Shown piece after piece: positions 35,743-45,421 of a DNA stretch of 64,000 nt. The notes under the pieces were generated by a model. The model saw nothing but the letters and a program-made list of their open reading frames with translations. It did no database searches and was not told the origin of the DNA. Each line of letters begins with the position of its first letter. Within the stretch, counting starts at the first letter, position 1. The position numbers were made by a program, and so were the translations under genes. Source of the stretch: JAFAXD01 sp963760435 (GTDB taxonomy: Bacteria; Pseudomonadota; Alphaproteobacteria; Rhizobiales; Xanthobacteraceae); contig CAVXDE010000021.1 in the NCBI GenBank assembly GCA_963760435.1, forward strand, positions 1 through 64,000, read 5' to 3'.

Positions 35743-35846
35743 CTAAAGCATGATCCCGAAACGGGGATACCGGTTTTCGGAAAAGATCATGCTCAAACAA
35801 TAAGCTAAAGCGCGATGACGATTCGAAGAAAAGTCATCATGCTTTA
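35743..35846. repeat. Double inverted-repeat intergenic element (second REP-like family)
   Basis: Two consecutive stem pairs: AAAGCATGATC with GATCATGCT, then CTAAAGCGCGATGA with TCATCATGCTTTAG, joined by GGTTTTCGGAAAAG. The same kind of element is common between genes of Bradyrhizobium-like genomes. Its right end contains the stop codon of the KdpE-like gene. Confidence 0.88.
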
Positions 35847-36548
35847 GTCCTCCGCGGGGCTCGCTTCCAGGCGATAACCGATGCCTGATTCGGTCGTGAG
35901 TATTTTCGGATTACCCGGATCTTTCTCGATCTTCCCCCTCACCTGTCGCACCAGCACGCGCAGGTATTGCGACTTGTTGACATGTTCTTCGCCCCAGACC
36001 TCGGTGAGCAGCTGCTGCTGGGTGACCGCTTCGCCCGCATGCAGCGCCAGTACACGGAGAAGGCTGAACTCCTTTCGGGTGAGCCGCACCCGGGTGCCGT
36101 CAAGCATCACGCGCCGCGCATCAAGATCGATCGTCAGAGGACCGGAGCGAATGAGCGATGGTTTGCCTGTTGCTGGCAGGGCACGCCGCATGTTCGCGCG
36201 CGCCCGCGCAAGCAGTTCGCCGATGCCACATGGTTTGACCACGTAATCGTCGGCCCCGAGGTTCAACATGCGCACCTTTTCCGCTTCGTCCGCTTCAACG
36301 GAGAGCGCGATGACGGGAACGTTCGATCTCGCCCGCACGTGCGCGAGCACCTCGGAGCCGTGCATGTCGGGCAAACATAGGTCGAGGATGATCAGGTCGG
36401 GTGGTTCAAGCGCTGCCGAGCGCAGCCCGGCCGAAGCATTCTCCGCCTCACGCACGGCGAAACCTTCGAGCTCGAAACCGGTGCGGACGAAACGCCGGAT
36501 ATGCGCCTCGTCATCGATGACCAGGACCGCGCCTTGCAGACTAGCCAT
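35844..36548 (-). CDS. OmpR-family response regulator (KdpE-like)
   Basis: A 234-residue regulator: receiver domain with DD/E at residues 12-14, phosphoacceptor Asp56 (LIILDLCLPDMHG), Lys in VVKPCGIGELLARARA, and a C-terminal winged helix (LTRKEFSLLRVLALHAGEAVTQQQLL ... RVLVRQVRGKIEKDP ... TESGIGYRL). The pattern is closest to KdpE. It overlaps the sensor kinase gene by eight bases. No kdpFABC potassium pump genes are in the window, so the target is open. Confidence 0.9.
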   Translation of the reverse strand: MASLQGAVLVIDDEAHIRRFVRTGFELEGFAVREAENASAGLRSAALEPPDLIILDLCLPDMHGSEVLAHVRARSNVPVIALSVEADEAEKVRMLNLGADDYVVKPCGIGELLARARANMRRALPATGKPSLIRSGPLTIDLDARRVMLDGTRVRLTRKEFSLLRVLALHAGEAVTQQQLLTEVWGEEHVNKSQYLRVLVRQVRGKIEKDPGNPKILTTESGIGYRLEASPAED

Positions 36549-38266
36549 GTCTCACCTTTGCTGTCGCCAGCCTGTCAGCGTGCTCGGCCCGCAGCCGAAC
36601 CGAAATCGTAGTTCCATGACCGGTTCCGTTGCTTTCGGCTTCCAACAACCCGCCATTCGCGGCAACCAAACAATGGGCGATCCACAGGCCGAGACCTGAG
36701 CCTGGAACGAAACCGCGATGTTGCTCGCCGCGAAACGCACGACGGCCGACCAGAGACTTCTCGGTCGTCGTCAGCCCGGATCCTTGATCTGTCACCGAGA
36801 TGACCACGTTTTGATGCTCGAGCTTGGCGGCGATGCTGATGACTGATCCGACGCCGGAGTATTTGGCCGCATTCTCGAGGAGCTGCGCGACCGCCTGCTC
36901 GACCAACACCGGATCAGCCAATACGCGCGGCACGTCGCGCGCCACGTTGATCCGCAAGTCGTGGCGATCGAGCTCGCGGCGCTTGCGCCGCACCGACCGG
37001 TCGATGATCTCGAGGATGTCGATACACTCCTGTGGCGGCCGCACGTTTCGCGCCGCGATCCTGGTTGCATCGAGCAGTTTCCGGATGTCGTCATCGAGCC
37101 GCCTGGCTTCGTCCAAAACAGATTCGACCAGCGGCTGAATCTGTCCGTTTTGCCGTATGGCCGGCACGCGGTCGAGAACACTCGCGGACCCCACGATCGA
37201 GGCGAGCGGACTGCGCAACTCGTGTGACACCGTGCCGATCAGGGCGGCGCGCAGCTCATCGGCCCGAGCACGTGATCGCGCGGTGCTGAGCGCGGTCTCA
37301 ACATCGAGACGTTCGAGCCTCGCGTTGGTCTCCGCCAAGACCCTGTCGGCCTGCACTTTGGTGCGTGCGACCTCTGCGATTGAACGGCTGCCGAGATCAA
37401 CGGCAATCACCCCATAGGTGACGGCCTGTGAGGAGACGGCGCGCAACAACCAGAGTCGTCCGGTCTCAAAATCGGCGATCGCCCGCTGTTCCAGAGCGCC
37501 GGGGGTCATCATGGCGAGCGCCTCGGCTCGGACGTCGCTCGGCAGACCGTTGCTATCCGCCAATAGGACACCGAGCGAGCCAGGAGGCGGAACCATGATC
37601 GTCGGACGGCCGAGTGTGTTGGATAGATAGTCCTGCACCGCCGCAATCAGATCGTCGGCCGTGAACCCTGAGGCCAACCGGCGCGAAAACTCGTAGAGCC
37701 CGCGAATCTCGAGCTCACGTGCTTGGGCGAAATCACGTTCGCGTCGCAGCCGAGTCGCGAGATTCCCGGTCGTCAAGGCGACCAACAGAAACACCATCAG
37801 GTGCAAGAGGTTGTGCGGATCATCAACCTTGAAGCTGAAGTGCCGGCGGGTAGAAGAAGAAAGCCTGCGCGGCACCAGACGCCAACGCCGTGATGATTGC
37901 CGGCAATGGCCCCCACCTGGTCGCTGCCAACACGACAACAGCCAAGTACATCAGCAACGATAGGTGCTCGATTTCCGTCAAGTCGATTGAATATTTCAGC
38001 GCCACTAAGCCGCCCGTTACACCAGCCGTAACCCCGATGGCCTTGAGCGAGCCCAAGAGGATGTCGCGCGGCGACAGTCCCGGTTCGGCGACGGCTGTCG
38101 CCCCTGGCTTGAGACCGTTCGCCAAACGCAGACGCGCCCGCTGGACGAAATTCGATTTCGGTGTGAGCTCTGGCCCCGAGACGCACATCTGCATTGCCTG
38201 GGTTTTCTCCCCGACCCAGTATGTTGGCATACCGGAGTTTGGAATTGATCTATCATTTTGCGGCAC
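36541..38266 (-). CDS. KdpD-like sensor histidine kinase lacking the KdpD N-terminal domain, one-base frameshift
   Basis: About 575 residues after correction. The N-terminal part has four membrane helices of DUF4118 type (ILLGSLKAIGVTAGVTGGLV, LSLLMYLAVVVLAATRWG, LPAIITALASGAAQAFFFYPP, LLHLMVFLLVALTTGNLA). A GAF-like region follows, then HisKA (GTVSHELRSPLASIVGSA) and HATPase (LLENAAKYSG, VTDQGSGL, GSGLGLWIA). The frame breaks near 37850; deleting one G gives FFFYPPHFSFKVDDPHNLL. The KdpD Usp/ATP-binding N-terminus is absent. The start is uncertain: ATG 38266 or 38230. It pairs with the overlapping KdpE-like regulator. Confidence 0.85.
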
Positions 38267-38359
38267 GAATATTTAGCTGGGACGGCAGAAAATTAGTGAT
38301 TTAGCCGTTTGAACTAGGGGATAAATTCCCATGAACGATGCTCATTTGGGCAACTTACG

Positions 38360-39106
38360 ATGAACTGGACGTCCGCAGCGCCGGCGGTTTCAGCCGCGTT
38401 CTTGGGTTCCATGGTTGAGGCTGTGGAAGCGCTTACCATTGTACTGGCAGTTGCCAGCGTACGCGGATGGCGTCCCGCCGGCCTCGGCGCACTAGCTGGG
38501 CTCGGCCTGCTCGCCGTCATCGTGCTCGCGCTCGGACCATTGCTCAATCACGTCCCGCTTCACCCGCTCCAGTTTCTGATCGGCATCCTGCTGCTGTTGT
38601 TTGGGATGCGCTGGTTGCGCAAGGCAATCCTGCGCGCTGCCGGATTGATCCCGCTGCACGACGAGACCAAGGCCTTCGCGCAGGAGACGGAGCAGTTGCG
38701 CGAGCAGGCGCGCCGTCACGAGGCCCGCCTCGACTGGGTCGCAGGCCTCGCAAGCTTCAAGGCAGTTCTGCTCGAAGGCATCGAGGTCGTGTTCATTGTG
38801 CTCGCCGTCGGGGCCGGCCATGGTCTTCTGGTTCCGGCCAGCATCGGCGCGGTCGCGGCGTGCCTTCTGGTGGTCGCGGTCGGCTTTGCGCTTCACCGCC
38901 CGCTGGCGCAGGTGCCGGAGAACACGTTGAAATTCGTGGTTGGCGTGATGCTCTCCGCTTTCGGGGTATTCTGGACAGGTGAAGGGCTGGGCGTGACGTG
39001 GCCCGGCGAAGACTTGGCCATCATCGCCTTTGCGGTTCTGTTTCTCGTCACCGCGCTGCTGGCGGTCACCCTGGCGCGGCGACAAAGCGCGGCGGCCTTG
39101 TCATGA
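38360..39106 (+). CDS. Polytopic membrane protein with FTR1-like duplicated Glu motifs
   Basis: A 248-residue protein with about seven membrane helices. Two helices carry a similar motif: MVEAVEALTIVLAVA (Glu20, Glu23) and LLEGIEVVFIVLAVG (Glu139, Glu142), an internal duplication like the REGxE helices of FTR1 iron permeases. It looks like the COG4280 group of predicted membrane proteins. A role in metal ion transport is inferred from the buried acidic pairs only. It overlaps the next small gene by four bases. Confidence 0.72.
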   Translation: MNWTSAAPAVSAAFLGSMVEAVEALTIVLAVASVRGWRPAGLGALAGLGLLAVIVLALGPLLNHVPLHPLQFLIGILLLLFGMRWLRKAILRAAGLIPLHDETKAFAQETEQLREQARRHEARLDWVAGLASFKAVLLEGIEVVFIVLAVGAGHGLLVPASIGAVAACLLVVAVGFALHRPLAQVPENTLKFVVGVMLSAFGVFWTGEGLGVTWPGEDLAIIAFAVLFLVTALLAVTLARRQSAAALS

Positions 39107-39309
39107 GCCTGTTCACCACCGCATTCCGCGAACTGATCGGACTGTTCATCGACGACGGCTGGCTGGCCGCTGCGATCCTCGGCGTGGTCGCCGTCGCGGC
39201 GATCATCGCGTCCTTGATCCCGGGCGGCGCGCTTGCCGCCGGGGCGATCCTGCTGTGTGGCCTGCTCGCCGTTCTGCTGGTCAATACCCTCGCCGCCGCC
39301 CGGCGATAG
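39103..39309 (+). CDS. Small two-helix membrane protein
   Basis: 68 residues with two hydrophobic helices (LAAAILGVVAVAAIIASLIPGG and AGAILLCGLLAVLLVNTLA). The start overlaps the preceding stop by four bases (ATGA), so it is made with, and may be a subunit of, the upstream membrane protein. No family is recognised. Confidence 0.72.
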   Translation: MSLFTTAFRELIGLFIDDGWLAAAILGVVAVAAIIASLIPGGALAAGAILLCGLLAVLLVNTLAAARR

Positions 39310-39318
39310 CTTGGGTCT

Positions 39319-39699
39319 TTACGGACTCGGCTTATCCGCTCCGTCCGCGGGCTCGACCACGACCGTCCCAACCATATGCGGGTGCAGGGAGCAGAAATAT
39401 TCGTAGGTGCCGGGCGTGGTGAAGGTGAAGGAAAAGCTGTCGTCGGTGTCCAGGGCCTTGGATTTGAAGGCCTTGGTTGACGATGCCACTGTGTGCGGGA
39501 TGTCGTCCTCGTTGGTCCACGTGACCGTGGTGCCGGCCTTCACGGTCAGCTTCTCCGGGCCGAACGTGAAGTTGTCGATCTTCACGCTCGCGTCCGTCGC
39601 CGCCCATGCGAGCCCCGCAGCCACGCAAGCTCCGAGGACGAAGGCCGCCCCCGCGGCCCGGAGATAGCCCGGGCCGCTGCAAATCATTTCCAGTTTCAT
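39319..39699 (-). CDS. Periplasmic cupredoxin (plastocyanin/amicyanin-like)
   Basis: A 126-residue blue-copper protein. The signal peptide covers about residues 1-34 (AAFVLGACVAAGLAWA). The type-1 copper ligands are His in DIPHTVAS and the loop C-S-L-H-P-H-M (Cys, His at +3, Met at +6), the amicyanin/pseudoazurin spacing. TFGPEKLTVKAGTTVTWTNED is the usual strand before the first His. It follows the Tat-exported phosphoesterase gene by 11 bases in one operon and may pass electrons or carry copper in the periplasm. Confidence 0.92.
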   Translation of the reverse strand: MKLEMICSGPGYLRAAGAAFVLGACVAAGLAWAATDASVKIDNFTFGPEKLTVKAGTTVTWTNEDDIPHTVASSTKAFKSKALDTDDSFSFTFTTPGTYEYFCSLHPHMVGTVVVEPADGADKPSP

Positions 39700-39710
39700 T
39701 GCGGCCTCGC

Positions 39711-40658
39711 TCAGCCCTGCAACGGCGTGTCGATGATGGCGAGGCGCTGCTCACCCTGTTTGAAGTTCACCGTGGTGATGCCCAGGAGCTTACGCAGCTG
39801 ATCATCCGGCACTTTCATGGGGCCTGGGGACGGTGCCGACCCCGGCGCCGGTTGCGGGAACGACGTCGAGGTCGCGGTGTGGAAGGTGACGTTGCCCTCG
39901 ACCTTCTGCATGACCTGATGAATGTGACCGTTGAGGACGGTCACTGACCCAAATTTTTTCAGCAAATCGAGCGCCTTGGCGCCGTCGTCGGTGCCCCAAC
40001 CCCATTGCTGGTAGACGGTCCACAGCGGCACGTGGGCAAACACCACGATCGGCTGGCTCGCGGCCTTGCCGCGCAGATCATCCTCCAGCCAGGCGAGCTG
40101 TGCATCGCCGAGATTGCCGAGGCCGCCAGGTTTCAGGTCCATGACGTTGACGAGACCAATGAAGTGGATGCCGTTTGAATCGAAGCTGTACCAGCCGTCC
40201 CCCTTGGTGCCCTTGCCGTAGCGCTCCAGATAGATCTTGCGCTCGTCGTCGATCACGTCGTGCTCGCCGGGAACATAGTGGACGTCGAGCCCGGCCTGAG
40301 AGATCAGGCCATTGGCATCATCGAATTCCTTGACCTTGGAGAGGTGGGTGATGTCGCCGGTATGGATCATGAACGCCGGCTTGGTCGGCAGCGCCTTGAT
40401 CTTGGCGATGGCAGCCTGCAGCGTACCCGGGGTGTCGGGATTGGCGGCCTTGTCGAAGCCGATATGGCTGTCGCTGATCTGCATGAACGTCACGTTGCCA
40501 GCGCCTGCGGCCATCGCCTCGCCGACAATGCCGAGCGACTGTGGCACCCCGCCGGTGACCGTCCACAGCACGCCGGCGCCGGCCCAGGTCATGCATTCCA
40601 GCACCTTGCGTCGATTGAGGCCCTTTTCGTCCGCGCGATCGATATCCTTATCCTTCAT
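39711..40658 (-). CDS. Tat-exported calcineurin-like metallophosphoesterase
   Basis: A 315-residue periplasmic phosphoesterase. The Tat signal is NRRKVLECMTWAGAGVLW. Metal-binding motifs occur in order: QISDSHIG (DxH), IHTGDITH (GD), VPGEHDV (GNHD with Glu in place of Asn), VVFAHVPL and LNGHIHQ (GHxH). The substrate is unknown (nucleotide, phosphodiester or phospholipid). It is the first gene of a two-gene operon with the cupredoxin and is divergent from the lactate permease. Confidence 0.9.
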   Translation of the reverse strand: MKDKDIDRADEKGLNRRKVLECMTWAGAGVLWTVTGGVPQSLGIVGEAMAAGAGNVTFMQISDSHIGFDKAANPDTPGTLQAAIAKIKALPTKPAFMIHTGDITHLSKVKEFDDANGLISQAGLDVHYVPGEHDVIDDERKIYLERYGKGTKGDGWYSFDSNGIHFIGLVNVMDLKPGGLGNLGDAQLAWLEDDLRGKAASQPIVVFAHVPLWTVYQQWGWGTDDGAKALDLLKKFGSVTVLNGHIHQVMQKVEGNVTFHTATSTSFPQPAPGSAPSPGPMKVPDDQLRKLLGITTVNFKQGEQRLAIIDTPLQG

Positions 40659-40752
40659 GTCCGTTCTCCCAGAGAGCGCGTTGCTACTTGGCCAGAGACT
40701 CCCGGGTTTCGTTTTTCATTCCAGCGCAACACAGGTTCGTGATTGACCCTAA

Positions 40753-40792
40753 GGAAAACCCCGGGAAGAGACTTTTAGATCCGGGTTTTTCC
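40753..40792. promoter_or_regulatory. Twelve-base inverted repeat between the phosphoesterase and lactate permease genes
   Basis: GGAAAACCCCGG and CCGGGTTTTTCC pair at 11 of 12 positions around a 16-base spacer, in the 232-base divergent region, about 100 bases from each start. It may be an operator. As RNA it could fold in either direction, but there is no U-run that would make it a classical terminator. Confidence 0.42.
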
Positions 40793-40890
40793 CTGCTAGG
40801 TTGCGATTTATCGCATCGGCATCGCAGACGCGGCGAGCGGGACCCAACCCGCCGCCATTTGCCGATCACACTGCTGGGGAGGAACCGATC

Positions 40891-42551
<1,661 letters not shown>

Positions 42552-42620
42552 CGCTTGATCAGGTGTTCCAAATTGGCCGCGCCAAAGTGCGCGGCCTTAA
42601 CCTACATCCGGGAGGATCTC

Positions 42621-43205
42621 ATGCCTGCATTGCGGCACATCGGCCGTCTCGCGTTTTCTTCCTGCGTCCTGTGGGGCGCAGCCTCGATCGGCAGCGGGGT
42701 CGCCGCCGCGGAGCCGTTCCAGATCACGTCGTCTTCATTCAAGGACGGCACTGTCCTCGACAAGAAATATGTCGGCAACAACAAGAGCAACCCGAACTGT
42801 GTCGGCGAGAATGTTTCACCCGCGTTGTCATGGTCGAACCCGCCGCCGGACACCAAGAGCTTTGCCATCATGGTGATCGACCCCGAAGGCCGGGCGCCGG
42901 CGGGCGTGGCGCATTGGGTCGCCTACGGCATCCCGGCCTCGGTCACAGGCTTCGCGGAGGGCGAGGTCAGCGGGCCTTCCGAGAAATACGTCGGTGGGAA
43001 GAGCACGATGAATCTACCGAATTACTTTGGCCCATGTACGCCCGCTGGCGTTGGCTTCCACCACTACACCTTTATCCTGATGGCGACAGATCTTGACCCG
43101 AAGGCCCTGGCGCCCGGGATGACGCGAGAGGAATTGACGCAAGCGCTCAACGGCCACGTCAAAGGCTCAACCGGCATAATCGGCATGTTCGGCAGATCGC
43201 AATAA
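42621..43205 (+). CDS. YbhB/YbcL-type PEBP-like protein, secreted
   Basis: A 194-residue protein of the phosphatidylethanolamine-binding/Raf-kinase-inhibitor family. The signal peptide is about residues 1-29 (ends GVAAAEP). Family motifs: GENVSPALSWSNPPPDTKSFAIMVIDPEG, GVAHWVAYGIP, and NYFGPCTPAGVGFHHYTFILMATD (the GPxPP...HHY-like site). Ligand unknown. ATG 42621 has GGAGG seven bases upstream. It follows the lactate permease by 69 bases and could be co-transcribed. Confidence 0.9.
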   Translation: MPALRHIGRLAFSSCVLWGAASIGSGVAAAEPFQITSSSFKDGTVLDKKYVGNNKSNPNCVGENVSPALSWSNPPPDTKSFAIMVIDPEGRAPAGVAHWVAYGIPASVTGFAEGEVSGPSEKYVGGKSTMNLPNYFGPCTPAGVGFHHYTFILMATDLDPKALAPGMTREELTQALNGHVKGSTGIIGMFGRSQ

Positions 43206-43219
43206 GAGCGCCGATTTGA

Positions 43220-44008
43220 TCAGCCATCACCGATCGCCGGCGTCGTATCGCTGCTGTCCTTGAGGGCAACTCCGGACAGCCGCCGTGCCCGCATCTCGCG
43301 CAGCAGATGCGCAATCCGCAACGCCGCATCGGTGTACCCGGTGCCGTCGGGCCGAATGTTGGAGATACAGTTGCGCTCAGCGTCGGTGGTCTGCCGTCCC
43401 GGGTTCCAGGTGAGATAGGCCCCCATACTGTCGGGCGCCGTCAATCCGGGTCGCTCGCCGATCAGGATCGCAACGCTGCCGGCGCCGAGCGCACGCGCAA
43501 CCCGGTCGCCGATGGCGACGCGACCGAGCCGGACCAACACGATCGGCGCAACGCGCCAGCCTTCGTGTACCAGCGTCGGCACCAGCGTGGCGAGAACGGA
43601 GCACGCATGTGTCTGCACAGCGCCCGCGGAGAGGCCTTCCGTCACCACAAACACAACATCGTACTGTGCCGCTCTCGGCTCCAGGATATCGATGGCTGAT
43701 ACCGCCAATGAACGTCCCAGATCGGGGCGGAGCAGATATTGAGAACGGTCCACCGCCGCGCTGGCGATGCTCAGAACTGGAAGCCCTAGTTTTTCTAGGT
43801 CGGCCTGCAACGCCGCTTCATCGAGTGCCGCGTGAACCGCATCGCGGGCGCGCGCGTGCGCCAAGCGGAAGTCGAGCAGCGCTGAAGTGGCAAGGGATGC
43901 GCCGGTCCGGGCGAGTCCGATGCGTGCCGTCGTCAATCGGCGCAGGGGCGACCATGCGTCGGCCGATTCGTCAGCAGGTCCAAGACGCCTCGTCATCTCG
44001 TCGCTCAT
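43220..44008 (-). CDS. eutC: Ethanolamine ammonia-lyase small subunit EutC
   Basis: Beta subunit of the adenosylcobalamin-dependent enzyme that splits ethanolamine into acetaldehyde and ammonia. Signature parts: TTARIGLARTGASLATSALLDFRLAHARARDAVH, LQADLEKLGLPVLSIASAA, VFVVTEGLSAGAVQTHA, IGERPGLTAPDSMGAYLTWNPGRQTTDAERNCISNIRPDG. Length is 262 residues, normal. ATG 44008 is chosen because the longer frame is a shadow of eutB. It lies seven bases after eutB. Confidence 0.95.
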   Translation of the reverse strand: MSDEMTRRLGPADESADAWSPLRRLTTARIGLARTGASLATSALLDFRLAHARARDAVHAALDEAALQADLEKLGLPVLSIASAAVDRSQYLLRPDLGRSLAVSAIDILEPRAAQYDVVFVVTEGLSAGAVQTHACSVLATLVPTLVHEGWRVAPIVLVRLGRVAIGDRVARALGAGSVAILIGERPGLTAPDSMGAYLTWNPGRQTTDAERNCISNIRPDGTGYTDAALRIAHLLREMRARRLSGVALKDSSDTTPAIGDG

Positions 44009-44015
44009 GGGGCGC

Positions 44016-45392
44016 TCATGGTTCCAGCAGTGCGCGAAACCGGCCCGGCAGCGCGCGTGGCCGCACGCGGCTGGCGGCATCGAGCAGACCCTGTCGCTGC
44101 AGCCACGCTTCGAACTCCGGCGCCGCCCGCCTCTGGAAGAGTTCGCGCATGGCCAGCGCATCATGAAACGACGTGCTCTGGTAGCCGAGCATGATGTCGT
44201 CGGCTCCCGGCACGCCCATCACGTAGGTCACGCCGGCAGCAACAAGAAGTGCGAGCAGCGCATCCATGTCGTCCTGATCGGCTTCCGCATGATTGGTGTA
44301 ACAAACGTCGCATCCCATGGGCAGGCCGAGCAGCTTGCCGCAGAAATGATCTTCCAATCCGGCTCGGATGATCTGTTTGCCGTCGTGCAGATATTCGGGG
44401 CCGATGAAGCCGACCACGGTGTTGACCAGCAGCGGCTTGAAAGCTCGCGCAACCCCGTAGGCGCGCGCTTCCAGGGTCTGCTGGTCAACGCCGTGATGGG
44501 CATTGGCGGAGAGCGCACTGCCCTGCCCGGTCTCGAAATACATGACGTTGTCGCCGATGCTCCCGCGACGCAGCGCCAACGCGGCGTCCCGCGCCTCGTG
44601 CAGCAAAGCGAGATCAATGCCAAAGCTTCGGTTCGCCGCCTGCGTTCCGGCGATGGATTGGAACACCAGATCGACCGGCGCACCCTTCTGGATCAGACCC
44701 AAGGTCGTCGTCACGTGCGCGAGCACGCAGCTCTGCGTCGGGATATCGAGCCGGCAGCGGATGTCGTCGAGCAGAGCAAGCAACGTGTGGGCACGTTCCG
44801 GACTGTCGGTTGCCGGATTGATACCGATCACGGCGTCGCCGGCGCCGAGCAGCAAACCGTCGAGGATGCTCGCCGCGATCCCCTTTGGATCATCGGTCGG
44901 ATGGTTGGGTTGGAGCCGGACGGACAGGCATCCCGGCAACCCCAGCGTGTTGCGAAAGCGGGTGACCACGCGGCATTTGGCGGCGATCAGGATGAGGTCT
45001 TGCGCCCGGCAGATCTTGGCCACAGCTGCGACCATCTCGGGCGTGAGGCCGGGCGCGAGCGTGGCGAGAGCGTCCGACGTCGCCGCATCGGACAACAGCC
45101 AATCGCGCAATCCGCCGACGGTGAGATGAGCGATCGGCGCAAAAGCGGCCCGGTCATGGGTATCGATGATCAGTCGCGTGACTTCGTCGGCCTCGTAAGG
45201 GACGACGTGCTGATCAAGCAATCGCGACAATGGCAGGTCAGCGAGTGCGAACTGCGCCGCTACCCGCTCCTCATCGCTCTCGGCGGCAATGCCGGCGAGA
45301 ACATCCCCGCTGCGCAGCGGCGACGCTTTGGCGAGCAGCGCCGCGATGTCCGGGAACATATAGCGGTTCCCCGCCACGGTGGCACTGTACAT
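44016..45392 (-). CDS. eutB: Ethanolamine ammonia-lyase large subunit EutB
   Basis: Alpha subunit, catalytic TIM barrel of ethanolamine ammonia-lyase; works with EutC and adenosylcobalamin. It reads CRAQDLILIAAKCRVVTRFRNTLGLPGCLSVRLQPNHPTDDP, GDAVIGINPATDSP, FQSIAGTQAANRSFGIDLALL, YFETGQGSALSANAHHGVDQQTLEARAYG and GLPMGCDVCYTNHAEADQDDMD, all standard EutB landmarks. Length is 458 residues, as expected. No eutA reactivase, eutDE or microcompartment shell genes are near. The cobalamin pathway genes in this window would supply its cofactor. Confidence 0.95.
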   Translation of the reverse strand: MYSATVAGNRYMFPDIAALLAKASPLRSGDVLAGIAAESDEERVAAQFALADLPLSRLLDQHVVPYEADEVTRLIIDTHDRAAFAPIAHLTVGGLRDWLLSDAATSDALATLAPGLTPEMVAAVAKICRAQDLILIAAKCRVVTRFRNTLGLPGCLSVRLQPNHPTDDPKGIAASILDGLLLGAGDAVIGINPATDSPERAHTLLALLDDIRCRLDIPTQSCVLAHVTTTLGLIQKGAPVDLVFQSIAGTQAANRSFGIDLALLHEARDAALALRRGSIGDNVMYFETGQGSALSANAHHGVDQQTLEARAYGVARAFKPLLVNTVVGFIGPEYLHDGKQIIRAGLEDHFCGKLLGLPMGCDVCYTNHAEADQDDMDALLALLVAAGVTYVMGVPGADDIMLGYQSTSFHDALAMRELFQRRAAPEFEAWLQRQGLLDAASRVRPRALPGRFRALLEP

Positions 45393-45421
45393 GCCGCGTC
45401 CTGGAAATGCCTGAGCCTATA

